Origin: Clostridia bacterium
GTDB taxonomy: Bacteria > Bacillota_A > Clostridia > Oscillospirales > CAG-272
Length of the DNA stretch: 14,727 nucleotides
NCBI GenBank assembly: GCA_017466455.1
Contig: JAFTUD010000004.1
Coordinates: forward strand, 1-14,727
Direction: 5' to 3'
The stretch's first letter is position 1; the number at the start of each line of letters is the position of its first letter. The notes beneath the pieces are model-generated. The model had not been told where the DNA came from. It was given only the letters and a program-made list of their open reading frames with translations, and did no database searches. Shown in pieces: positions 6,363 through 13,685 of this stretch. A program made the position numbers and the translations under genes.

Positions 6363-6689
6363 ATGAAAAAATCAATAGCTTTAAGTTTGTGTATTGCGAT
6401 TTTGGTATATTTTTTGATAGCTTTCAGCTTCTATAACAGGTCGCTTGAAAACATTGAAATTCCAAGTAGCGTGGAACATATTGACTCTTATGCATTTAAC
6501 GGCTGTAAATCGCTCAAAGCCATAACTATTCCAAGCAGTGTAACGCAAATGAGAGGTAATGCCTTTGTTTATTGCACATCTCTTGAAACGATAAACTGTG
6601 AGGCGGCAAAAAAGCCCGACGGTTGGGACAACGATTGGCTTCACCGTGAATGCACGGCAACGGTAAATTGGGGGTATACTGAAGGGTAA
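6363..6689 (+). CDS. Short membrane-anchored BspA-type leucine-rich-repeat protein (possible remnant)
   Basis: The protein has 108 residues. An N-terminal hydrophobic helix (4-23) is joined directly to about two BspA-like LRR_5 units, LENIEIPSSVEHIDSYAFNG and LKAITIPSSVTQMRGNAFVY. A tail CEAAKKPDGWDNDWLHREC..TVNWGY resembles the usual C-terminal cap of these repeat proteins. Full-length relatives normally carry many repeats and mediate surface adhesion or binding. This copy has only the last units fused straight onto a signal/anchor, so it may be an internally deleted remnant or a deliberately minimal version. The ribosome binding site is weak (AAAGAG). It starts 44 nt behind the lipoprotein gene, probably read from the same transcript. 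Confidence 0.75.
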   Translation: MKKSIALSLCIAILVYFLIAFSFYNRSLENIEIPSSVEHIDSYAFNGCKSLKAITIPSSVTQMRGNAFVYCTSLETINCEAAKKPDGWDNDWLHRECTATVNWGYTEG

Positions 6690-6704
6690 CGCCTTTAAAT
6701 AACG

Positions 6705-6732
6705 CAAAACGGACGGCATAGCCGTCCGTTTT
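6705..6732. terminator. Bidirectional rho-independent terminator between convergent genes
   Basis: A perfect 12-bp stem AAAACGGACGGC/GCCGTCCGTTTT (6705-6716 with 6720-6731) closes on the loop ATA. The A-run on the left and T-run on the right make it usable in both directions. It ends the plus-strand exported-protein cluster and the minus-strand rtcB gene, which stops 16 nt away. Confidence 0.92.
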
Positions 6733-6747
6733 TGATGTGGTTATTTA

Positions 6748-7956
6748 TTATTGGGTTGCCTTGAAATTATAGATAGGCTTTATGCGAAGAAGGATGTCGG
6801 CGGTGGGAATGATTTGCGCCATTATTGTGTCTATGCTCTTATATGCCATTGGTGACTCATCAAGGGTGGAGCGCACGACACAGGTGGAGTAAATTCCTGC
6901 CATTTCCTTTTCGTATTCCTCCATTGTCAGGCGGTGGAAGGCGCTTGAGCGTGACATTAGTCTTCCTGCTCCGTGCGGGGCGGACTGATTCCACTCATCA
7001 TTTCCCTTACCGATACAAATCAGCGCGCCGTCACGCATGTTTATAGGGATAAGGAGCTTTTCGCCCTTTTTGGCGCTAACTGAGCCCTTGCGAAGCACCA
7101 TTCCGTCATAGTCAATGTAGTTATGGGTGGTATGGAACGCCTCAATCGGGGTAAAGCCCATACCCTCAACTATTATTCTTGCCATTGCCTCACGGCTACG
7201 AAGTGCGAAGGCTTGACAAATTTTCACATCGTGAAGGTAATTTTCCATAGGCTCGCCCTCAAGATAGCAAAGGCTTGGGGCAAGGGGCGGTTTTTTATCC
7301 TTCCACTCCTTTTCCATTTTTTTAATCGTTTTTTGGATAAGCGCACGGCGCTCGTCCTCCTTATACTCGGTGATAATCCTTTCGCGCTCGGCGAAATACT
7401 CGCTCCTGCCCTTCAAGATTTCAACAGCCTCGTTTTGGTAAAATTCGGCGACCTGTGTGCCGAGATTACGGCTACCCGAATGGATAACGAGGTACTTATT
7501 TTTGTCCTCATCCTCATCAATTTCAATAAAGTGGTTTCCGCCACCGAGAGTGCCGAGAGAGCCCTTCAAAACCTTGAATTTTTTAAGATTTGAATAGCAT
7601 TTAAGACCCGTTAAATCAAATTCCTCAATCGGTGTGTCCCACACATCCCTACCGCTTGGAATAGTATGCACAAGCGCGTCAAGGGCGGGAAGGTCAATAT
7701 CGACCTTGCCGAGGGACACGGTATACATTCCGCAACCGATATCAACGCCAACCATTGCGGGAATGATTTTATCCTTTATGGTCATTGTTGTGCCGACGGT
7801 TGCGCCCGTTCCCATATGGACATCGGGCATTATGCGGATTTTTGACTGTGCAAGCGCCTCGTGATTACACATCTCGGTAATTTGCGCCCTTGCCCCGTCA
7901 TCAATTTCATTTGTGTAGCATATTGCGGTATTATATTTTCCTGTTATTTCTATCAT
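6748..7956 (-). CDS. rtcB: RtcB-type RNA ligase
   Basis: The protein has 402 residues, the usual size for bacterial RtcB. RtcB joins RNA 2',3'-cyclic phosphate or 3'-phosphate ends to 5'-OH ends, using GTP and Mn2+ through a histidine-GMP intermediate. The family motifs are present in order: MPDVHMGTGATVGTT (43-57), GVDIGCGM with metal-binding Asp72 and Cys75, LGGGNHFIEI with Asn141/His142, HSGSRNLG with His159, HTTHNY (275-280), RKGSVSA (289-295) and APHGAGRLMSR, whose His328 is the likely guanylated residue. A charged helical insert (about 175-225) precedes LHDV. AGAGGA lies about seven bases before the ATG. It is monocistronic, with its own promoter and terminator. No rtcA, rtcR or archease is nearby, so its trigger and substrate (tRNA, rRNA or mRNA repair) cannot be told. 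Confidence 0.95.
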   Translation of the reverse strand: MIEITGKYNTAICYTNEIDDGARAQITEMCNHEALAQSKIRIMPDVHMGTGATVGTTMTIKDKIIPAMVGVDIGCGMYTVSLGKVDIDLPALDALVHTIPSGRDVWDTPIEEFDLTGLKCYSNLKKFKVLKGSLGTLGGGNHFIEIDEDEDKNKYLVIHSGSRNLGTQVAEFYQNEAVEILKGRSEYFAERERIITEYKEDERRALIQKTIKKMEKEWKDKKPPLAPSLCYLEGEPMENYLHDVKICQAFALRSREAMARIIVEGMGFTPIEAFHTTHNYIDYDGMVLRKGSVSAKKGEKLLIPINMRDGALICIGKGNDEWNQSAPHGAGRLMSRSSAFHRLTMEEYEKEMAGIYSTCVVRSTLDESPMAYKSIDTIMAQIIPTADILLRIKPIYNFKATQ

Positions 7957-8005
7957 ATAATTTCCTCTCTCTAAAATCGGCTATGTTTTCGTTAGATACA
8001 GCTTC

Positions 8006-8034
8006 ATTTTATCACACCAAAAAAGAATTTTCAA
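8006..8034 (-). promoter_or_regulatory. Promoter of rtcB
   Basis: On the minus strand TTGAAA (8034-8029) and TAAAAT (8011-8006) are 17 nt apart, with TGA directly before the -10 box (extended -10). The start would lie near 7999, leaving about 40 nt of leader. It is close and divergent to the promoter of the MATE operon. Confidence 0.75.
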
Positions 8035-8051
8035 TATTTTACCGTGATTTC

Positions 8052-8080
8052 TTGATTCTTGTATGAATAAATAGTATAAT
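8052..8080 (+). promoter_or_regulatory. Promoter of the MATE-PHP-GH78 operon
   Basis: TTGATT (8052-8057) and a perfect TATAAT (8075-8080) have exactly 17 nt between them. The start would lie near 8087, about 24 nt before the TTG start codon. No operator-like dyad is obvious around it. Confidence 0.8.
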
Positions 8081-8110
8081 ATTTTATAGATTTTCAAGGG
8101 GGGTGTGTTT

Positions 8111-9487
8111 TTGCGTACTGTTAGCAAGAGCTACGAGTCGGACTTTGACAGGCTCGCGCATGCGCCTGTTTCAAGGCTTATAATTTCGCTTGGTATTCCA
8201 ACGACAATCAGCATGCTTATTACGAACATTTACAACATGGCGGACTCGTACTTTGTTAGCCAAATTTCGCTTAGCGCGGGCGGAGCTACGAGTGTTGTTT
8301 TTGGGCTTATGGCGATAATTCAAGCCTTTGGCTTTACCTTCGGGCACGGAGCAGGAAGCCATGTAAGCCGTCAGCTTGGCGCAAAAAGCACGGACAATGC
8401 AAGCAGGTATGCCTCAGTTGCGTTTTTCAGCTCTATCCTTTGCGGTGCGCTGATTTCGGTGCTTGGGTTGATTTTCATTACTCCGCTTATGAGGCTTTTG
8501 GGAAGCACGGACACGATTTTGCCGTATGCTAAGGATTACGCGCTTTTTATTCTCATCTCTGCCCCCGCTATGACATCAAGCTGTGTGCTTAACAATGTAT
8601 TAAGATACGAGGGTAAGGCAAGGCTTGCGATGATAGGGCTCACCTCGGGCGGTATTCTTAACATAATCCTTGACCCTGTGTTTATTTTCGGACTCAATAT
8701 GGGGGCTATGGGCGCAGGGCTTGCAACTGCGGTTTCTCAATGCGTTTCGTTTGGAATTTTGCTCTCGATTTTCCTGCTCGGCAAAACGCAAAGCAGGCTT
8801 TCGCTAAGACTGATTTCCAAAATTCCCGCTACGCTTGCCGATGTTATCGTAACAGGACTTCCAAGCCTTGCAAGGCAGGGGCTTAGCAGTGTTTCTACGA
8901 TGGCGCTGAACTTCTCGGCTAAGCCATTTGGTGATGTTGCCATTGCCTCAATGGGCTATGTTGGGCGCACATCTCACCTTATTTTCAGTGTTGGGCTCGG
9001 CATCGGTCAGGGCTTTCAGCCTGTATCGGGCTTTAACTACGGGGCTAAGCGGTATTCGCGAGTTAAGAAGGGCACGCTTTTCACTCTTGGCTTTGGCACG
9101 GGCTTTATCGCTCTTGTTTCATCGGTATGCTTTGCGCTTGCACCGCAAATAATTTCAATATTCAGAAAAGAGGCAGAGGTTGTTGAGCTTGGCTCGCTTG
9201 CTCTCAGGGTACAGTGCGTATTTCTTCTCTTTCTTCCCGCTTCGGTTGTCGCTACAATGCTATTTCAAAGCATTGGAAAAAGTGGTCGCGCGTTTACGCT
9301 GTCCTGCCTGCAAAGCGGTGGAATATTCATAATTTTATGTCTTATTCTGCCGAGGTTCTTTGATATTTACGGAATTGTCATCTCGCAACCGCTTGCGTAT
9401 CTTGCGTCGGCACTTGTGTCGCTACCTATGATGATTTTATTCCTTAAAAAGCTTCCCCCTGATGAGGTAACAGACAATGATGATTGA
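8111..9487 (+). CDS. MATE-family multidrug/metabolite exporter
   Basis: The protein has 458 residues from the chosen TTG. About twelve membrane helices fall in two halves. Typical MATE features are the N-terminal PVSRLIISLGIPTTISMLITNIYNMADSYFV, with a D in the first-helix region, and FTFGHGAGSHVSRQLGA (GxGxxxSRxLGA). The second half carries IGQGFQPVSGFNYGAKRYSRVKK. MATE proteins export cationic drugs or metabolites using Na+ or H+ gradients; by style this is closest to MepA-like members. The substrate is unknown. Start choice: a GTG at 8105 is in frame, but the only SD (AAGGGGGG, ending at 8103) is one base from it; the TTG at 8111 has a proper 7-nt gap. The 3' end overlaps the PHP gene by 11 nt, indicating one operon. 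Confidence 0.9.
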   Translation: MRTVSKSYESDFDRLAHAPVSRLIISLGIPTTISMLITNIYNMADSYFVSQISLSAGGATSVVFGLMAIIQAFGFTFGHGAGSHVSRQLGAKSTDNASRYASVAFFSSILCGALISVLGLIFITPLMRLLGSTDTILPYAKDYALFILISAPAMTSSCVLNNVLRYEGKARLAMIGLTSGGILNIILDPVFIFGLNMGAMGAGLATAVSQCVSFGILLSIFLLGKTQSRLSLRLISKIPATLADVIVTGLPSLARQGLSSVSTMALNFSAKPFGDVAIASMGYVGRTSHLIFSVGLGIGQGFQPVSGFNYGAKRYSRVKKGTLFTLGFGTGFIALVSSVCFALAPQIISIFRKEAEVVELGSLALRVQCVFLLFLPASVVATMLFQSIGKSGRAFTLSCLQSGGIFIILCLILPRFFDIYGIVISQPLAYLASALVSLPMMILFLKKLPPDEVTDNDD

Positions 9488-10286
9488 TTTACATAACCAT
9501 TCAAATTACTCCGACGGCACTCTGACCCCTGCCGAGCTTGTTGATATGGCAATTTTAAACGGGGTTGATGCTTTTGCCCTTACCGACCACGACAGCGTTT
9601 ACGGCTGTGATGAGATACAGGCAATAGCGAGGGACAAGGGTGTGCGCGTTATAAACGGAATGGAGCTTTCCTGCGATTTCGAGGGGGAGAGTGTGCATAT
9701 TGTGTGCCTTTTCAAGGACAATACCGTTCCAAATCGGATAAGGGAGTTTTCCGACACATCAAGAAAAGGGCGAAACGAGCGCGCCATTAAAATGCTTGAA
9801 AAAATCAGTCAAGAATACGGTGTTCGTGTCAATACCGAGCAATTAAAGGACTCCAAGCAGGTGATTACAAGGGCACATATGTGTCAAAATCTTCTTGAAA
9901 ACAACGATATTTCCGAGGCTCTTGCAAGGGAGTATTCCTCAAAGGAGTCGCGCGGGTACATTCCGTTTTCAAAGATGAGCGTTGAGGACGGGCTTCAGCT
10001 CGGGCACGAGTGCGGTTGCTTTTGTATTCTTGCGCATCCGTGCCTTATCAAAAATCAAGCAAGAGTTGAACGGCTTTTGGCATATGGCTTTGACGGAATC
10101 GAGGTAAGATATCCCGATATAAAAAATGATGAGTCAAAATACCGTGCGCTTGCCGAAAAATACGGGGTGCTTCCCTCGGCGGGCTCGGACTATCACGGGG
10201 ACACATCACACGCTAAGATAGGCACATGCACGCTTGATTACGGTGAATTTTTACCGATTGCGAAGAAAATCGGCTTTGAATTTTAA
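9477..10286 (+). CDS. PHP-domain metal-dependent phosphoesterase (RNase AM / TrpH type)
   Basis: The protein has 269 residues, the normal length. Characteristic PHP metal ligands are visible: His6 and His8 in DLHNHSNYSDG, Asp13, His38 in TDHDS, Glu63 in GMELSC, His74, His134 in TRAHM, His187 in ILAHPC, and Asp238/His240 in GSDYHGD. Characterised relatives hydrolyse 3',5'-nucleotide bisphosphates and trim short RNAs from the 5' end (E. coli RNase AM/YciV). That specificity is inferred from family resemblance only. GAGGT lies eight bases before the first of two consecutive ATGs (9477, 9480). It overlaps the end of the MATE gene and is followed after 11 nt by the rhamnosidase-like gene, so it is the middle gene of a tight three-gene operon. 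Confidence 0.9.
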   Translation: MMIDLHNHSNYSDGTLTPAELVDMAILNGVDAFALTDHDSVYGCDEIQAIARDKGVRVINGMELSCDFEGESVHIVCLFKDNTVPNRIREFSDTSRKGRNERAIKMLEKISQEYGVRVNTEQLKDSKQVITRAHMCQNLLENNDISEALAREYSSKESRGYIPFSKMSVEDGLQLGHECGCFCILAHPCLIKNQARVERLLAYGFDGIEVRYPDIKNDESKYRALAEKYGVLPSAGSDYHGDTSHAKIGTCTLDYGEFLPIAKKIGFEF

Positions 10287-10297
10287 GAGGTATAAAA

Positions 10298-12403
10298 ATG
10301 ATTTACAAGGAAGCGAATTTTGACCTTGCCCTGCCTGTTTGGGTCAAGGATGATGACAAAAATCTCACGCTTGCCTTTTTTACAAGGGTGGAAAAATCAG
10401 ACAGTGCATGCCTGCGCCTAACGGGTCAAAGCACTTATGAGGTTTTTATTAACGGAAAATTCATTTTTCACGGTCCGTCAAGGGCAGGGCGTGGCTTTTT
10501 CCGTGTTGATGAGCTTGACATTTCAAATCATCTTGACAAGGGCGAGAATGATGTTATCGTGCTTGTATCGGGGTATTCATGTAGCTCGTTTTATCTAATG
10601 AATCAGCGCTCATTCCTATGTGCCGAGATTGTGTCGGGGGATAGGGTCATTTGTGCAACGGGCAAGCACGGGTGGAGTGCGCATAGCTACAAGCAAAAGC
10701 TACAAAGGGTGGAGCGCTACGCCTATCAGCGTCCGTTTGCCGAGGTGTATGATTTTACGCACGATATGCCCCTTGCGCTTGGAGATGAGCTTGCGCTTAG
10801 CGTGCTTGATATAACAAGCTTTATTTGTCGTGAGGTATCATATCCCGATTTTGGCTTCGAGGAGCATACAAGCGTAATTGAGGCAGGAAATGTGCAATTT
10901 TTAGATACGCCACGCACCTTTTCTCCATGGTGGTATGATAGAATCGGACGGGATTGTGATGGATTTACCCCCTCGGAGCTTACGGTAAATTCAAGTGCGC
11001 TTGCCTGCTCGCTTGACACGATAGCGTCTGAGGATATGCCGAGAAATTTGCGCCTTAATGCGGACACATATGCCACCATTTCAATGAAATGCAACCTTAC
11101 GGGGCTTGTAAAATGTGAGCTTTTTGCAACGAGTGACACGACTCTGCTTTTGACCTTTGATGAGGTTTTACGAGATGGCAAGGTTGACTTTGCCCGTGGG
11201 GAGTGTGTAAATTGCCTTATTTTCAAGCTTAGCGCCGGCAAGCGCTACACGCTACTTACTGCCGAGCCCTACACCTTTAAGTATATGAGCGTTTTCTCGC
11301 TCGGTGGGTCGGTGGAGATTGACTCGCTCGGCATTATTCGTATGGACTTTAATGAGGGTGAGATTATAAAATCGCTTCGCCCTGACGCTGATGAGCAAAT
11401 CAAGCGCATTTACGAGGCGGGGGTTGAGACATTTAGGCAAAACGCCTTTGATATTTTTATGGATTGTCCGTCAAGGGAGAGGGCGGGTTGGCTTTGTGAT
11501 AGCTTTTTCACCTCTCGTGTTGAGCATCTTATGTCGGGCAAAAGCACGGTTGAGCATGCGTTTCTTTCCAACTTTATGATGGAAAAGGAGTATTTATACA
11601 TTCCAAGCGGTATGATTCCTATGTGCTACCCTGCTGACCATAAGGACGGAAATTACATTCCTAACTGGGCGATGTGGTATGTGCTTGAGCTTAGGGAATA
11701 CCTAAAAAGAACGGGTGATGTATCGTTTGTTTCGGCTGTTAAGGACAAAATCTACGCTCTTTGCGACTTTTTTGCAGGCTTTGAGAACGAAAGCGGACTG
11801 CTTTGCCACCTTGAGGGCTGGGTATTTGTTGAGTGGAGTGAGTGCAATAACCTAACTCAGGATATAAACTACCCCACAAATATGCTCTATTATATGTTCA
11901 AAAATGCGGTTTATGAGCTTTACGGTGATATACGCTTTAAGAACGAGGCACAGGCGCTACGCAATACTATTCGCCAAAGGAGCAAGGGTGAGCTGTTCTT
12001 TTACGAAAATGCTATTATCGATAGTGACGGAGTAGCTACGCTAAGTGGCAAGGTGACGGAAACATGTCAGTACTACGCCTTTTACACGGGTGTTGCGACC
12101 GTTAGCGAGGACACGGAGCTTTGGAATGTGCTTGTGCGTGACTTTGGTTCGGAGCGAAAAAGGAACAACAAATATCCCGATGTGTACTTCTCGAATGCGT
12201 TTATCGGCAACTATTTGCGACTTGACCTACTCAAAAATGCGAAGCTTTATGACACGCTTGAGAGGGACATTCGTGGCTATTTTGACTACATGGCGCTTGA
12301 AACGGGCACGCTTTGGGAGAATGACACATCAAGCGCAAGCTGTAATCACGGCTTTGCCTCACATGTGCTTGTTTGGCTTGATGCCCTTGGTTATCTTATT
12401 TAA
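10298..12403 (+). CDS. Alpha-L-rhamnosidase-like glycoside hydrolase (GH78 type)
   Basis: The protein has 701 residues and no signal peptide, so it is cytoplasmic. The N-terminal ~130 residues have the rhamnosidase N-domain pattern (YEVFINGKFIFHGPSRAGRGFFRVD). The catalytic (alpha/alpha)6 barrel follows from about 370. It carries the signature DCPSRERAGWLCDSFF (389-404), where family members keep acidic residues for catalysis and binding, then EGWVFVEWSECN and near the end GTLWENDTSSASCNHGFASHV, whose Glu674 is the likely base. It is shorter than many GH78 enzymes (often near 900 residues), lacking extra beta domains. Expected role: releasing L-rhamnose from imported oligosaccharides or glycosides. 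AAGAGGT lies about seven bases before the ATG. It is the last gene of the MATE-PHP operon. Confidence 0.85.
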   Translation: MIYKEANFDLALPVWVKDDDKNLTLAFFTRVEKSDSACLRLTGQSTYEVFINGKFIFHGPSRAGRGFFRVDELDISNHLDKGENDVIVLVSGYSCSSFYLMNQRSFLCAEIVSGDRVICATGKHGWSAHSYKQKLQRVERYAYQRPFAEVYDFTHDMPLALGDELALSVLDITSFICREVSYPDFGFEEHTSVIEAGNVQFLDTPRTFSPWWYDRIGRDCDGFTPSELTVNSSALACSLDTIASEDMPRNLRLNADTYATISMKCNLTGLVKCELFATSDTTLLLTFDEVLRDGKVDFARGECVNCLIFKLSAGKRYTLLTAEPYTFKYMSVFSLGGSVEIDSLGIIRMDFNEGEIIKSLRPDADEQIKRIYEAGVETFRQNAFDIFMDCPSRERAGWLCDSFFTSRVEHLMSGKSTVEHAFLSNFMMEKEYLYIPSGMIPMCYPADHKDGNYIPNWAMWYVLELREYLKRTGDVSFVSAVKDKIYALCDFFAGFENESGLLCHLEGWVFVEWSECNNLTQDINYPTNMLYYMFKNAVYELYGDIRFKNEAQALRNTIRQRSKGELFFYENAIIDSDGVATLSGKVTETCQYYAFYTGVATVSEDTELWNVLVRDFGSERKRNNKYPDVYFSNAFIGNYLRLDLLKNAKLYDTLERDIRGYFDYMALETGTLWENDTSSASCNHGFASHVLVWLDALGYLI

Positions 12404-12492
12404 TGCGGAATGCGGAATTCGGAGTTCGGATGTGCGCACACCCCAAGAGTTCAAGCGAAGTGAAGAACGATTGGTTGGTGGAAGCCATGCAT

Positions 12493-12511
12493 GCGACCGT
12501 AGGGAGTCGCA
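12493..12511. repeat. 19-nt dyad element, copy 2
   Basis: Identical to the copy at 2368-2386 (GCGAC/GTCGC stem, 8-nt loop). It sits in the first 138-bp unit, preceded by CATGCAT. Confidence 0.85.
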
Positions 12512-12631
12512 GTTCGGAATGCGGAATGGTACTAACGCAAATGCGGAGTGCGGAATTCGGAGTTCGGATGAGCGTACACCCCAAGAACACGAGCCTTGGC
12601 GAAGTGTGATTGGCTGGTGGAAGCCATGCAT

Positions 12632-12650
12632 GCGACCGAAGGGAGTCGCA
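12632..12650. repeat. 19-nt dyad element, copy 3 (one-base variant)
   Basis: Same 19-mer with T to A in the loop; the stem is unchanged. It sits in the second 138-bp unit, again preceded by CATGCAT. Confidence 0.85.
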
Positions 12651-12666
12651 ATGGTGCTATCGCAAG

Positions 12667-12770
12667 CTCGATATGTCCCGTCGGGACTCGATATGTTTCG
12701 CTACGCTCAACTCGATATGGACTCTGCGAGTCCTCGATATGCAGCTTCGTTGCGTTGGATAGCCTATCAA
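12667..12770. repeat. Mini-hairpin array 2 (constant word CTCGATATG)
   Basis: The word CTCGATATG occurs four times (12667-12675, 12687-12695, 12711-12719, 12733-12741), each followed by a different small dyad. These are GTCCC-gtc-GGGAC (12675-12687), a weak GC-tac-GC (12700-12706), GGACTC-tgc-GAGTCC (12719-12733) and GCAGC-ttc-GTTGC with one G-T pair (12741-12753). A further dyad, GATA-gcc-TATC, follows (12758-12768). Loops are three bases. The word differs entirely from that of array 1, but the plan is the same. It lies in the 3' untranslated region of the rhamnosidase gene, just before the shared terminator. Confidence 0.85.
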
Positions 12771-12795
12771 GGCACTTGGGGAAAATTCAAATAAC

Positions 12796-12830
12796 AAAAG
12801 GAGATTTCTTAGGAAATCTCCTTTTTATTT
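12796..12830. terminator. Bidirectional rho-independent terminator
   Basis: A perfect 13-bp stem AAAAGGAGATTTC/GAAATCTCCTTTT (12796-12808 with 12813-12825) closes on TTAG, with A-run and T-run flanks. It ends the MATE-PHP-GH78 operon from the left and the convergent minus-strand operon from the right. Confidence 0.92.
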
Positions 12831-12841
12831 TAATATGTAAT

Positions 12842-13684
12842 TTATCCCCAGTAGCCGAGGTCGGGCTTTGGCTTGGAGAAAAGCGTTATGGGCTTATTTT
12901 CAAAAAGCTCATTTGCGTTTTTCACAAAGTCCTCAGCTGTGATATCGCGGTCACGAAGGATTGTGCCTGTTTGGTAATCAATTTCGTAGAGCCATGCACC
13001 GCTATATCCGATTTTTTCAAGCTCGCAAAGCATCGCCTGCCAGTCGTTTATGCCCTCACCGGGTAGCCAGTGACGCTCATTTACTCTATCGTAATCGGAC
13101 ACATGAAGTGTAACGATTTTGTCGCCTACTGTGCGAATAAAGTCGATATTTTCTTCCGCCAAGAGGTGGTTTGTATCAAAGCATACGCGAAGATTTTCGT
13201 TTGCGCTGATAAGCTCCAAAATATCGCTTGAATCTCTGCCGAGGCATGTGCGCGGAAGGTCCTCAACGCATATTACAGCGCCCCTTTCCTTTGCGTAGGT
13301 GGCAAGGATGTTTAGGCTGTTTTTCGCACACTCCATACGGCTTTTTCTATCATTTTCCTCAATCGGCTCACCGCTTGCGTGAATGATGAATTTATCAATG
13401 CCGATGATTGTCGCCTTATCAATGATGCTCTTTAGATATTCTATGCTCCTTTCGGCAAGGGCGGGGCTTGATATGTCAATTTCCGCAAAGGGGCAGAACG
13501 GAAGGTGGAAGGAATACAGCTCTATTCCGTATTTTTCGCTCCATTCCTTTATCTTGTCGTAATCGTAGCTATCCGTTTCGTCTTTGTCTCGTGAAATTTC
13601 CATGCAGTCAATGCCTGCGCGCTTATATGAGGCGAAAAGCTCCTCGGTGATTTTTGTTGCGGTGGAAAGACCTATTTTATACAT
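12842..13684 (-). CDS. Sugar phosphate isomerase/epimerase-like TIM-barrel protein
   Basis: The protein has 280 residues from the ATG at 13684. It shows the xylose-isomerase-like TIM-barrel pattern (AP endonuclease family 2) with putative metal and catalytic ligands at strand ends: His60 (YSFHLPF), His102 (FIIHASGEP), Glu141 (ICVEDLPR), Asp170/His173 (CFDTNHLL), His194/Asp197 (LHVSDYD), His205 and Glu234 (YEID). Proteins of this type isomerise or epimerise sugars or inositols; the substrate cannot be assigned. Start choice: an ATG further upstream (13714) lies inside the previous gene without an SD, whereas the ATG at 13684 has AAGGAG eight bases away and directly follows the preceding stop codon (TAAaATG). 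It is the second gene of the operon with the nucleoside hydrolase-like gene. Confidence 0.87.
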   Translation of the reverse strand: MYKIGLSTATKITEELFASYKRAGIDCMEISRDKDETDSYDYDKIKEWSEKYGIELYSFHLPFCPFAEIDISSPALAERSIEYLKSIIDKATIIGIDKFIIHASGEPIEENDRKSRMECAKNSLNILATYAKERGAVICVEDLPRTCLGRDSSDILELISANENLRVCFDTNHLLAEENIDFIRTVGDKIVTLHVSDYDRVNERHWLPGEGINDWQAMLCELEKIGYSGAWLYEIDYQTGTILRDRDITAEDFVKNANELFENKPITLFSKPKPDLGYWG

Positions 13685-13685
13685 T

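Larger units (their letters stand above)
12403..12660. repeat. Two tandem copies of a ~138-bp repeat unit
   Basis: Copy 1 starts at 12403, overlapping the last base of the rhamnosidase stop codon, and copy 2 at 12541. Both contain, in order, ATGCGGA.TGCGGAATTCGG and AGTTCGGATG, ACACCCCAAGA, GATTGG.TGGTGGAAGCC, ATGCATGCGACCG.AGGGAGTC and an ending near CGCA. The middles differ: copy 1 has GTTC/GAAC and copy 2 CCAAG/CTTGG as possible stems. Copy 1 has the palindrome TGTGCGCACA (12431-12440), changed in copy 2. Frames through it are accidental. It is probably a family of dispersed intergenic elements, non-coding and structured. Confidence 0.85.

Noticed and set aside
7123..7593. 156-codon plus-strand open frame
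   Set aside because: Fully antisense to rtcB, whose motifs are unambiguous; no SD or domain.
10726..11241. 171-codon minus-strand open frame
   Set aside because: Antisense to the GH78-like gene; basic, serine-rich composition typical of an antisense shadow.
12359..12631. Minus-strand open frame across the tandem repeats
   Set aside because: Its repeated peptide (HSQLRxxxH-like) just mirrors the DNA repeat; there is no SD and no known domain.
12090..12794. Open frame of 234 codons on the plus strand through the repeat region
   Set aside because: It lies inside the rhamnosidase gene in another frame and then runs through repeat DNA; the protein is low-complexity with no domain and no ribosome binding site.
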